Positions 49,292 through 57,147 of a DNA stretch of 64,000 nt are shown here, one piece after another. A program made the position numbers and the translations under genes. The stretch is from Rhodobacterales bacterium (GTDB lineage: Bacteria; Pseudomonadota; Alphaproteobacteria; Rhodobacterales; Rhodobacteraceae). Every line of letters starts with the position of its first letter. Within the stretch, counting starts at the first letter, position 1. The DNA lies in contig JAJNPS010000021.1 of the NCBI GenBank assembly GCA_021155205.1, positions 310,001 to 374,000 of the forward strand. Reading direction: 5' to 3'. The notes beneath the pieces were generated by a model that was not told the origin of the DNA, did no database searches, and saw only the letters and a program-made list of their open reading frames with translations.

Positions 49292-51568
49292 CTAGCCACA
49301 CTTCGAATGCCCGCACGACCCGCAGGTCAGGCATCCTTCAACCATCCGCAGGTCATACGACCCGCATGAAGGGCACGCCTTGCCGCGCGGCGCCTCGCCC
49401 ACGACCATCAGTTCCGCCTTGGGGTCGGTCTTCAGCCCCAGACCCTCGCCCTCGATGAAACCGATGTCGATCAGGTGGCGCTCGATCACTCCGCCGATGC
49501 CGGCAAGGATGGAGGGGATGTACTTGCCGTCCATCCACGCCCCGCCGCGCGGGTCGAACACTGCTTTCAGTTCTTCGACGACAAAGGAAATATCGCCACC
49601 GCGCCGGAACACGGCACTGATCATCCGCGTCAGCGCGACGGTCCAGGCGAAATGCTCCATGTTCTTGGAGTTGATGAACACCTCGAACGGGCGGCGGTGG
49701 CCGGCGATGACGATGTCGTTGATGGTGATATAGAGCGCGTGTTCGGACCCCGGCCATTTGACCTTGTAGGTCTGGCCTTCCAGCGCGGCGGGGCGGTCCA
49801 GCGGTTCCGACAGATAGACAACCTCGCCCCCTTGCGCAGTGGCGGGGGCTTCACTGGGCACAGTCTCGGTCTTCTCGGACACGGTCAGCACCGACCCCGT
49901 GATGTCGTTCGGACGATACGTCGTGCAGCCCTTGCAGCCCTGATCCCAGGCGGCCATGTAGACCTCCTTGAAATCGTCAAAGCTGATATCCGCCGGGCAG
50001 TTGATGGTCTTTGAAATCGAGCTGTCGATCCATTTCTGAGCCGCCGCCTGCATCCGTACATGATCCAGCGGCGGCAAGGTCTGGGCGTTGACGAAATGCT
50101 CTGGCAGGGGGGCCGCGCCACGGGTTTCGCGCCACAGCCGCACGGCATAGTCCACGACTTCCTCTTCGGTGCGGCTGCCGTCCTTTTGCAGAACCTTGCG
50201 GGTATAGGCATAGGCAAAGACCGGCTCGATGCCGCTGGACACATTGCCCGCATAAAGGCTGATCGTGCCCGTCGGCGCAATGGAGGTCAGCAGCGCGTTG
50301 CGGATGCCGTGGCTGCGGATGGCCTCGCGGACATCGGCGTCCATGTTGCGCATGTTGCCCGAGGCCAGGAATTTCTCGGCGTCAAACAGCGGGAACGCGC
50401 CCTTTTCGCGGGCCAGGTCAACCGATGCCAGATAGGCCGACCGCGCCATGGCATGCATCCACTTTTCCGTCGTTTCCGCCGCCTCGACCGATCCGTAACG
50501 CTGGCCCAGCATCAAGAGCGCGTCGGCCAGTCCCGTGACCCCAAGGCCTATCCGCCGTTTCGCCTGCGCCTCGGCCTCTTGCTGCGGCAGGGGAAAGCGA
50601 CTCGCCGTCACCACGTTGTCCATCATCCGCACGGCGACGCGCACCAGCCGGTCCAGCGCGGCCAAATCCAGCGCGGCCTTTTTTCCAAATGCGCCGCTGA
50701 CCAGCGTGGGCAGGTTGATCGACCCCAGCAGGCACGCGCCGTAGGGTGGCAGCGGTTGCTCGCCGCAGGGGTTCGTCGCGGCAATCGTCTCGGCATAGTT
50801 CAGGTTGTTCGCCGCATTGATCCGGTCGATGAAGATCACGCCGGGTTCGGCGAAATCGAACGTGTTGCGCATGATCTTGTTCCAGAGATCACGCGCCTGC
50901 ACGGTGCGATAGACGCGGCTGCCAAACACCAGCTCCCACGGGCCATCCGCCTTGACCGCCGCCATGAAGGGGTCGGTCACCAGCACCGAAAGGTTGAACA
51001 TGCGCAGCCGGGCGGGGTCTTTCTTGGCCTCGATGAACGCCTCGATATCCGGGTGGTCGCAGCGCATCGTGGCCATCATGGCACCCCGGCGGCTGCCCGC
51101 CGACATGATCGTCCGGCACATCGCGTCCCAGACGTCCATGAACGACAGCGGGCCACTGGCATCCGCCGCGACGCCCTTCACCTCTGCACCCCTTGGCCGG
51201 ATGGTGGAGAAATCATACCCGATGCCGCCGCCCTGCTGCATCGTCAGCGCGGCCTCTTTCAGCCCGTCAAAGATGCCGCCCATGCTGTCGGGGATCGTGC
51301 CCATGACAAAGCAGTTGAACATCGTGACATTACGGCCCGTCCCCGCGCCTGCAGTGATGCGCCCGGCAGGCAGGTATTTGAAATCCTCAAGGGCGGTATA
51401 GAACTCCGCCTCCCACTTTGCAGGATCGGTCTCCACTTCGGCGAGTGCGCGCGCAATGCGCCGCCAGGTGTCCTCCACCGTGCCGTCGATGGGCGTGCCG
51501 TCCTGTTCCTTGAGGCGGTATTTCATATCCCAGATGGCCTCGGCGATCGGGGCAGAGAATCGCGACAT
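49292..51568 (-). CDS. nrdJ: Adenosylcobalamin-dependent (class II) ribonucleoside-diphosphate reductase
   Basis: This 758-aa enzyme reduces ribonucleotides to deoxyribonucleotides using a cobalamin radical. It has the TMFNCFVMGTIPDSM and QQGGGIGYDFSTIRPRG blocks, the active-site TNPCGEQPLPPYGACLLGSINL with catalytic cysteine, and PTGTISLYAGNVSSGIEP. A C-terminal tail contains zinc-finger-like cysteines (CPSCGSYDLRMVEGCLTCG and a last Cys) that supply the reducing thiols. Single-gene class II form. The promoter region (51614-51656) has a palindrome over the -10; I do not see a cobalamin riboswitch. Confidence 0.95.
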   Translation of the reverse strand: MSRFSAPIAEAIWDMKYRLKEQDGTPIDGTVEDTWRRIARALAEVETDPAKWEAEFYTALEDFKYLPAGRITAGAGTGRNVTMFNCFVMGTIPDSMGGIFDGLKEAALTMQQGGGIGYDFSTIRPRGAEVKGVAADASGPLSFMDVWDAMCRTIMSAGSRRGAMMATMRCDHPDIEAFIEAKKDPARLRMFNLSVLVTDPFMAAVKADGPWELVFGSRVYRTVQARDLWNKIMRNTFDFAEPGVIFIDRINAANNLNYAETIAATNPCGEQPLPPYGACLLGSINLPTLVSGAFGKKAALDLAALDRLVRVAVRMMDNVVTASRFPLPQQEAEAQAKRRIGLGVTGLADALLMLGQRYGSVEAAETTEKWMHAMARSAYLASVDLAREKGAFPLFDAEKFLASGNMRNMDADVREAIRSHGIRNALLTSIAPTGTISLYAGNVSSGIEPVFAYAYTRKVLQKDGSRTEEEVVDYAVRLWRETRGAAPLPEHFVNAQTLPPLDHVRMQAAAQKWIDSSISKTINCPADISFDDFKEVYMAAWDQGCKGCTTYRPNDITGSVLTVSEKTETVPSEAPATAQGGEVVYLSEPLDRPAALEGQTYKVKWPGSEHALYITINDIVIAGHRRPFEVFINSKNMEHFAWTVALTRMISAVFRRGGDISFVVEELKAVFDPRGGAWMDGKYIPSILAGIGGVIERHLIDIGFIEGEGLGLKTDPKAELMVVGEAPRGKACPSCGSYDLRMVEGCLTCGSCGHSKCG

Positions 51569-51613
51569 GGGGCGATGTCCTTGAGGCTAGGAGAACTTTG
51601 GCTGGTACACTGT

Positions 51614-51656
51614 TTGCGCGAATGCGCAAGATACGGCGATCATGGCCCATGGTCAA
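51614..51656 (-). promoter_or_regulatory. Probable nrdJ promoter overlapped by a perfect palindrome
   Basis: On the minus strand TTGACC (51656-51651), a 17-bp spacer and TATCTT (51633-51628) form a sigma-70-like promoter. TTGCGC-n4-GCGCAA (51614-51629) overlaps the -10 edge and the predicted start site, a position typical of a repressor site. It does not look like an NrdR box. Confidence 0.5.
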
Positions 51657-51708
51657 CTTGCATCGGCAGCATTCCGGACTATCCTCGAGACCAGCGACAG
51701 GGGGAATC

Positions 51709-52140
51709 GTGGCCGACTTCATCAACATCCTGAAACTCAGCGTCGGTTCCGAAAGCGTCGAGGATCATGGCCAATGGCAGCATGACCACCGGCACCTCTG
51801 GCCGCCCGGTCGCGCGGTCCACGTCACCCGCATGTTTCCCAAGCGCGAGGATGAAATCCTGGCAGGAGGGTCGCTCTATTGGGTAATCACCGGGATCATA
51901 CTGTGCCGACAGCGCATCCTGGGGCTGGAGCAGGTGACGGGAAACGACGGCATATCCCGTTGTGCCATCATCCTTGATGCCGAAATCATCCGCACCGAAC
52001 CCGCGCCGCGCCGGCCGTTCCAGGGCTGGCGCTATCTCGACCCCGGCGACAGCCCCCGCGACCTGACAAAAGGGCGCCAGCGCGAGCAGGCGATACCCGA
52101 AACGCTGGCGCTGGCGCTGGCCGATATCGGCTTACGCTGA
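51709..52140 (+). CDS. DUF1489 family protein
   Basis: This 143-aa protein starts at a GTG (51709) after AGGGGGAATC and begins VADFINILKLSVGSESVEDH, the family's conserved N-terminus, with further conserved pieces LYWVITGIILCRQRIL and PRRPFQGWRYL. The family is widespread in alphaproteobacteria and uncharacterised. Its stop overlaps the convergent hisG stop region by nine bases. Confidence 0.88.
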   Translation: MADFINILKLSVGSESVEDHGQWQHDHRHLWPPGRAVHVTRMFPKREDEILAGGSLYWVITGIILCRQRILGLEQVTGNDGISRCAIILDAEIIRTEPAPRRPFQGWRYLDPGDSPRDLTKGRQREQAIPETLALALADIGLR

Positions 52141-52809
52141 TCGCATCCGCGCCATCAGGTCGGACAGATCGGGCGTGTCGGCATGCCGGCTGCGCAACAG
52201 CATCGCCTCGGACCGCAGGATCAGCGCGTCCTGCAACACCTTGAGATGGTTCGCCCGCAGGGTTTCACCGGATGAGGTGATGTCGGCAATCGCCTCGGCG
52301 GTGCCGTTCTTGACGGTGCCTTCGGTCGCGCCCTGGCTGTCGACCAGCTGGTAGTCGGCCACACCACGGGCGGCCAGGAAATCGCGCACCAGACGGTGAT
52401 ACTTGGTGGCGATCCGCAGGCGGTGGCCATGCACGGCGCGGAACGCTGCCGCCGCTGCATCAAGATCATCCAGCGTCTCGACGTCGATCCAGACCGCCGG
52501 GACCGCCAGCACCAGATCGGCCTGACCAAACCCCAAGGGCGCGACCTCGGCGACCACCGACGCCCAGTCCGCAAGCGTTTCACGCACAAGGTCCGTCCCC
52601 GTCACCCCCAGATGAATGCGCCCGGCGGCCAGTTCCCGCGGCACTTCGGCGGGGGACAAAAGGACCACCTGCACGCCGTCGATGCCATCCACGGCACCCG
52701 AGTATTCGCGATCCGCCCCCGCCAGCCGCATCGGCAGGCCGCGCGCACCGAACCAGTCGAAGGTTTCAACCATCAGCCGTCCCTTGGACGGCACGCCGAT
52801 GCGGATCAT
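52132..52809 (-). CDS. hisG: ATP phosphoribosyltransferase, short form
   Basis: This 225-aa enzyme makes phosphoribosyl-ATP, the first step in histidine synthesis. Short-form HisG lacks the C-terminal regulatory domain and works with HisZ, whose gene is directly upstream and overlaps by four bases. It has IGVPSKGRL at the N-terminus, HLGVTGTDLVRE, and the PRPP-binding ITSSGETLRANHLKVL block. Confidence 0.94.
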   Translation of the reverse strand: MIRIGVPSKGRLMVETFDWFGARGLPMRLAGADREYSGAVDGIDGVQVVLLSPAEVPRELAAGRIHLGVTGTDLVRETLADWASVVAEVAPLGFGQADLVLAVPAVWIDVETLDDLDAAAAAFRAVHGHRLRIATKYHRLVRDFLAARGVADYQLVDSQGATEGTVKNGTAEAIADITSSGETLRANHLKVLQDALILRSEAMLLRSRHADTPDLSDLMARMRSA

Positions 52810-53909
52810 GGTGTCCCCCGCAGCCGCGCCACCAGTTCCGGCCGGATCACGCCGCCCACCGCCGGGATCGACTGCCCCTGCCCCAGCACGGCGGTCAGCG
52901 CATCATAGCGCCCACCGGACGCCACGGGGGGCAGATCGGCGGGACCGTGGAAGGAAAAGACAAAGCCGTCGTAGTATTCAAGCGACGTGCGGCCGTGGCT
53001 GGCGGCAAACGGCAGGGTCGCGACGCCGATCCCGTGCGCCGCCAAGGCGTCCAGCCGCGCCGCGAACCGATCAACGGTCGGGGCGATGGTCGGCATCAGC
53101 GGCGTGATGCCGCGCAGGTGGGTCAAGGCAGCCATGGCCGGGGCCTCGAGCGACAAGAGGTCATAGAGCAGCGCCGCCTCGGGTGCCGCAATCGGCGGGC
53201 TGTCGGCATCCTCGACCAATGCCGCCGCGCGGGTGGCAATTTCGTCCGGCCTGCGCAGACCGACAAAGGTTCCGGCAGCAGAAATCAAGTCGGCAGGCGC
53301 ACCTTTGGCCAACGTTTCCAGCAGTTTCACACGGTGTGGCGGCACCGGGGCGCGGCCCGAAAACCGGTCGAGCAACGCGCGAAACCGCCTGGGCCGCCAG
53401 ATGTGCCGCAAGAGGGCCGCCTTGCGACGGGGGGTGGTCGTCACGCCCCGAACAGCCGCCATCAGGATGCCGATGTCTCCGGTCGCGGGGCGCAAGGACA
53501 GGTCCGCCAGCAGCCTGGCAAACAGCGCGAAAACCTCGGCGTCCGCCGCCTCTGGCGCGCTGCGGTCGAACAACTCAAACCCCACCTGCAGGTATTCCGA
53601 AGGGCGGTTTGGTCGTCCGTCCTGCTGGCGGAACACCTCGCCCAGATAGCAGTACCGTGCCGGGTCGGCACCCCCCGCCATATGCGCCTGAACCACCGGC
53701 ACGGTGAAGTCCGGGCGCAGCATCATCTCGCCCCGCAGGGGGTCGTGGGTGACATAGGCCCGCGCGCGGATGTCCTCGCCATAAAGGTCGAGGAGGGTTT
53801 CGGCGGGGAGGAGGATGTCGGCATCGACAGGCACCGCGCCCGACGACTGGAATGCGGCAAAGAGGCGCTCGGCTTCGGCCCGGATGGCGGGTTTCAACGG
53901 CAAGGTCAC
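52806..53909 (-). CDS. hisZ: ATP phosphoribosyltransferase regulatory subunit
   Basis: This 367-aa protein is a HisRS-like paralogue that lacks aminoacylation and gives HisG feedback sensitivity. It shows class II synthetase-derived blocks (MMLRPDFTVPVVQAHM, YCYLGEVFRQQ, LPPVASGGRYDALTAVLG) and no anticodon-binding domain. The start is the GTG at 53909, overlapping the hisS stop as GTGA. The frame extending to 53984 lies in hisS and is rejected. Confidence 0.92.
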   Translation of the reverse strand: MTLPLKPAIRAEAERLFAAFQSSGAVPVDADILLPAETLLDLYGEDIRARAYVTHDPLRGEMMLRPDFTVPVVQAHMAGGADPARYCYLGEVFRQQDGRPNRPSEYLQVGFELFDRSAPEAADAEVFALFARLLADLSLRPATGDIGILMAAVRGVTTTPRRKAALLRHIWRPRRFRALLDRFSGRAPVPPHRVKLLETLAKGAPADLISAAGTFVGLRRPDEIATRAAALVEDADSPPIAAPEAALLYDLLSLEAPAMAALTHLRGITPLMPTIAPTVDRFAARLDALAAHGIGVATLPFAASHGRTSLEYYDGFVFSFHGPADLPPVASGGRYDALTAVLGQGQSIPAVGGVIRPELVARLRGTP

Positions 53910-55441
53910 GAGGCCAGCATCTTTCGCACCGCAGCCACCAGTTCCCCACGCGGCACCTCGACCTGCGCGGGGCGGGCTTTCCATTCCTCAAGGCTCGCCC
54001 CTTCGGCGATGTTCGCGCCAAGGATCAGGTCTTTCAAGATCACCGTGCCCCTGGCGGCCTCGTCGCCACCCTGGATTACGGCGATGGGGCTGCGCCGGTT
54101 GTCGGCGTATTTCAACTGGTTGCCGAAATTCTTGGGGTTGCCGAGATAGACCTCGGCCCGGATGCCCGCGCTGCGAAGCTCCCCCACCATCCCCATGTAA
54201 TCCGCCATCCGGTCGCGATCCATCACGGTCACGACGACCGGGCCCGCGGTGTCGGCGTTGGTCAGCCCCTTGGCCGTCAGCGCCGCGAGCAGCCGGTCCA
54301 CACCGATGGACACTCCGGTCGCCGGGACCGACTGGCCGGTGAACCGCTTGACCAGATCATCATAGCGCCCGCCGCCCGCGACCGAGCCGAACTGGCGCTT
54401 GCGGCCCTTGTCGTCAAGAATTTCAAAGGTCAGTTCGGCCTCGAAGACCGGGCCGGTGTAGTAGCCGAGGCCCCGGACGACCGAGGTGTCGATCTGAATT
54501 CGGTCAGCTTCATAGCCCTGCTTGTCGAGCAAGAAAGCCATTTGCGACAGTTCGTCTGCACCTTGCTTACCATCGTCGCTGTCGCGAACAAGCGTATGCA
54601 GGTACTGGCAGACCACCGAATTAAAGTTTCTTGTTGCAGTTCTTCCCGAATCCGAAGTCGGGTCAATGCCTTCGAAGTGACGTTTTTCGATTTCGCTGCG
54701 CGTCGCTATGAAGTTAAGGATGACGTCCGCTTGCTCACTGTGTAGCCCCGCGCCCTTCGCGAAATCCCCGCTCTCATCCTTCCGCCCCGGACCCAACAAC
54801 GCCCGAACCCCCTCAACCCCCAGCCGGTCCATCTTGTCGATGGCGCGCAGCACGATCCCGCGTTCGGCTTCCTTGTCGTCACCGGCAAGCCCCGCGACCT
54901 CCATCACGCCGTTCAGCACCTTGCGGTTGTTCACCTTGACCACATAGTCACCGCGTGGAATGCCGACCGCCTCCAGCGCATCGCACAGCATGGCGCAGAT
55001 CTCGGCGTCCGCCGCGATACTCGATGCCCCCACCGTATCCGCATCGCATTGATAAAACTGCCGGAATCGCCCCGGTCCGGGTTTCTCGTTGCGCCAGACC
55101 GGTCCCATCGCATAGCGGCGGTACGGGCTGGGCAAATCGTTGCGATTCTGCGCCGCCACCCGCGCCAAAGGGGCCGTCAGGTCATAGCGCAGGGCCAGCC
55201 AGTCGTCCTCTTCCTTCCAGGCAAACACCCCCTCGTTGGGGCGGTCCACATCGGGCAGGAACTTTCCAAGGGCCTCGACCGTCTCCACCGCGGATGTCTC
55301 CAGGGGGTCGAACCCATAGCGGTGATAGACTTCGGCAATCCGGTCCAGCATCGCCTTGCGGGTCGTCACAGCAGCCCCGAAATAGTCGCGGAAGCCTTTC
55401 GGCGTCTCGGCCTTTGGGCGGCGGATTTTACCGTCTGACAT
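53906..55441 (-). CDS. hisS: Histidyl-tRNA synthetase
   Basis: This 511-aa class II synthetase charges tRNA-His. It has PKGFRDYFG near the N-terminus, motif 2 (GPVWRNEKPGPGRFRQFYQCD), the HisA region RGLGYYTGPVFEAEL, motif 3 (GVSIGVDRLLAAL) and a C-terminal anticodon-binding domain (about 410-505). A stretch coding for roughly residues 233-315 (about 54500-54740) differs in base composition from the rest (about 50% G+C over 54541-54720). It reads like a foreign allele, yet the frame is intact. It is the first gene of hisS-hisZ-hisG. Confidence 0.95.
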   Translation of the reverse strand: MSDGKIRRPKAETPKGFRDYFGAAVTTRKAMLDRIAEVYHRYGFDPLETSAVETVEALGKFLPDVDRPNEGVFAWKEEDDWLALRYDLTAPLARVAAQNRNDLPSPYRRYAMGPVWRNEKPGPGRFRQFYQCDADTVGASSIAADAEICAMLCDALEAVGIPRGDYVVKVNNRKVLNGVMEVAGLAGDDKEAERGIVLRAIDKMDRLGVEGVRALLGPGRKDESGDFAKGAGLHSEQADVILNFIATRSEIEKRHFEGIDPTSDSGRTATRNFNSVVCQYLHTLVRDSDDGKQGADELSQMAFLLDKQGYEADRIQIDTSVVRGLGYYTGPVFEAELTFEILDDKGRKRQFGSVAGGGRYDDLVKRFTGQSVPATGVSIGVDRLLAALTAKGLTNADTAGPVVVTVMDRDRMADYMGMVGELRSAGIRAEVYLGNPKNFGNQLKYADNRRSPIAVIQGGDEAARGTVILKDLILGANIAEGASLEEWKARPAQVEVPRGELVAAVRKMLAS

Positions 55442-55515
55442 GGGATCTGCCCTTCGCTTCCTTGCGGGGGTGCTGTAGCGGATGGACAGCAGGGCGGCAA
55501 GCGGCGGGTGGGGCC

Positions 55516-55713
55516 ATGGACAGGACCGAACAGCTTGAGGAACGCATGGCACATCTGATCCGGGCGGTCGAGGATTTGTCGGATGTGGTGGCGCGGCAGG
55601 CGACCGAGATTGACCGCCTGACACGCCTGGTCACGATGCTGGCCCAGCGCGAGGCGGAGCGCGACGACACCAGCGATGCGCCTGCGGCCAGCCAGAGGCC
55701 GCCGCATTGGTGA
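55516..55713 (+). CDS. SlyX-like coiled-coil protein
   Basis: This 65-aa protein is mostly one helix with a heptad pattern (EQLEERMAHLIRAVEDLSDV, then TEIDRLTRLVTML). That and its C-terminal PPHW ending match SlyX-family proteins. Function is unknown. The ATG at 55516 follows a G-rich stretch; its TGA overlaps the GTG of the next gene (GTGA). Confidence 0.75.
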   Translation: MDRTEQLEERMAHLIRAVEDLSDVVARQATEIDRLTRLVTMLAQREAERDDTSDAPAASQRPPHW

Positions 55714-56771
55714 CGGCCGTTCCCAAGGTCGACCTCTCGGCACTTGCCATGACCCTGACGCTCGGCGCGCTGGGCGGGATTGTCGCCCAGGCGCTGCGGC
55801 TGCCGCTTGGCTATCTGCTGGGATCGCTGGTCATCACGGGCGTCATCGCCGCCGCCGGATGGCGGCCCCTGGGCAGGCCGATCACCCTGCCCGCGCGATT
55901 GCGGATGGCCTTTGTCCCGGTCATCGGCGTGGCGATCGGCGGCGCGTTCACGCCAGCGGTTGCGGGACAGGCGCTGGGGTGGTGGCCGTCGCTCTTGGCG
56001 CTGTGCCTCTACGTGCCGCTGGCGCATGCCCTGGGCTTTGGCATCTACCGCCGCGGGGGACTTTCGCCGAAGGATGCGTTCTTTGGTGCGGTCCCAGGCG
56101 GGCTGATCGAAAGCGTGCAACTGGGCGAAGAGGCCGGGGCGGACGTGCGCCTGCTGACGGTCCTGCAGTTCCTGCGGCTGATCGGGACGATCATCGCGGT
56201 GCCGCTGATCTTCTGGGCGATCACCGGGCGGGCCGTGGGGTCGGCGTCGGGCGTCGCGATGGTGGGCGCGGGGGCACCGCTGTCAACAGCGGATGTCGCG
56301 ATCCTGATCGCAAGCGGCATCGCGGGCGTCCTCGTCGGGCGCAAGCTGCGGCTGCCGGGCTGGATCATCACCGGGCCACTGGCGGCTTCGGCGGTGGCGC
56401 ATGCGCTTGGCTGGGTCGAGGGCGTGCCTCCGGGCTGGCTGATCGCGGCGACGCAGGTGGTGCTGGGGACCGGGCTTGGCGCGCGCTTTGCGGGGGTGGA
56501 ACGCGCGATGCTGCGCCGCGCGGCGGGGCTGGCGCTGGTGAACGGCGTGGTCGCATTGGCTTTGGCCTACGGGTTTGCCAATGCGGTCCACGCGGTCGCG
56601 GATGAGCCGGTCACGGCGGCGTTCCTGGCCTTTGCGCCCGGCGGGTTGGCCGAGATGAGCCTGATCGCGCTGAGCCTGCAGATGAGCGCGATCTATGTCA
56701 CGGCGCATCATGTGGTGCGCATCATTCTGGCGGTGGGCCTGGCAAAACTGGGGGCGCGGTGGGTCAGGTGA
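55710..56771 (+). CDS. AbrB-family membrane protein (PF05145)
   Basis: This 353-aa protein has about ten hydrophobic segments and two AbrB-duplication repeats, each with a short conserved FGAVPGGLIES / FAPGGLAEMSLIA piece. The family is sometimes labelled ammonia monooxygenase or regulator; transport is more plausible. The start is the GTG at 55710 that overlaps the slyX-like stop; a TTG one codon earlier is possible. Confidence 0.85.
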   Translation: MTAVPKVDLSALAMTLTLGALGGIVAQALRLPLGYLLGSLVITGVIAAAGWRPLGRPITLPARLRMAFVPVIGVAIGGAFTPAVAGQALGWWPSLLALCLYVPLAHALGFGIYRRGGLSPKDAFFGAVPGGLIESVQLGEEAGADVRLLTVLQFLRLIGTIIAVPLIFWAITGRAVGSASGVAMVGAGAPLSTADVAILIASGIAGVLVGRKLRLPGWIITGPLAASAVAHALGWVEGVPPGWLIAATQVVLGTGLGARFAGVERAMLRRAAGLALVNGVVALALAYGFANAVHAVADEPVTAAFLAFAPGGLAEMSLIALSLQMSAIYVTAHHVVRIILAVGLAKLGARWVR

Positions 56772-56816
56772 GGGGCGTCCCGAGTCAGGATAACTGATCC
56801 TTTCGGCCTGGTGCCC

Positions 56817-57045
56817 CTATCGCTCCGGCACCGTCACACCGGACCGCCGCGCGGCCTCGGCCAGCTTTGGGTCTGCGGTCACAAGGATTGCCTTCCCACT
56901 GTGCGCGCAGGCCAGACACCGGCACGGGCCACAGCTCCGCCACGGGCTTGCCGCGCCGGGTGATGGTGATCATCTCGCCCGCCTCGACAGCGGCGAGAAG
57001 TTCGTACAGGTGGTTTTTGGCCTCGAAGGCCCCGACTTCGCGCAT
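56817..57045 (-). pseudogene. Relic of a Phd antitoxin - PIN toxin module
   Basis: From the ATG at 57045 the minus strand reads a good Phd/YefM-type antitoxin start (MREVGAFEAKNHLYELLAAV, then ITITRRGKPVAELWPV). The frame then leaves the family and runs into low-complexity sequence. In another frame, from about 56915 to the stop at 56817, it reads the end of a PIN-domain toxin (AHSGKAILVTADPKLAEAAR, SGVTVPER, stop). A deletion has thus joined an antitoxin head to a toxin tail out of frame. The remainder of 56772-57147 holds only the operator. Confidence 0.65.
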
Positions 57046-57054
57046 GGCTTGCCT

Positions 57055-57078
57055 CCAACTGGTTTGCGAACCGGTTGG
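57055..57078. promoter_or_regulatory. Imperfect 24-bp palindrome upstream of the antitoxin relic
   Basis: CCAACTGGTTTGCGAACCGGTTGG reads nearly the same on both strands (three mismatched pairs) and ends nine bases before the antitoxin ATG. It fits the autoregulatory operator of a Phd-type module. The operator outlasted the toxin gene. Confidence 0.5.
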
Positions 57079-57147
57079 TTCAGGCGATGATGGCAAGCAG
57101 GGCGTCGCTTGTGGCGGCAATGTCGCGGTCGCGCGGAACGGGCGCGC

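Noticed and set aside
51569..51708. Cobalamin riboswitch before nrdJ
   Set aside because: Only about 140 bp are available and no B12-box-like segment or matching stems could be found by eye.
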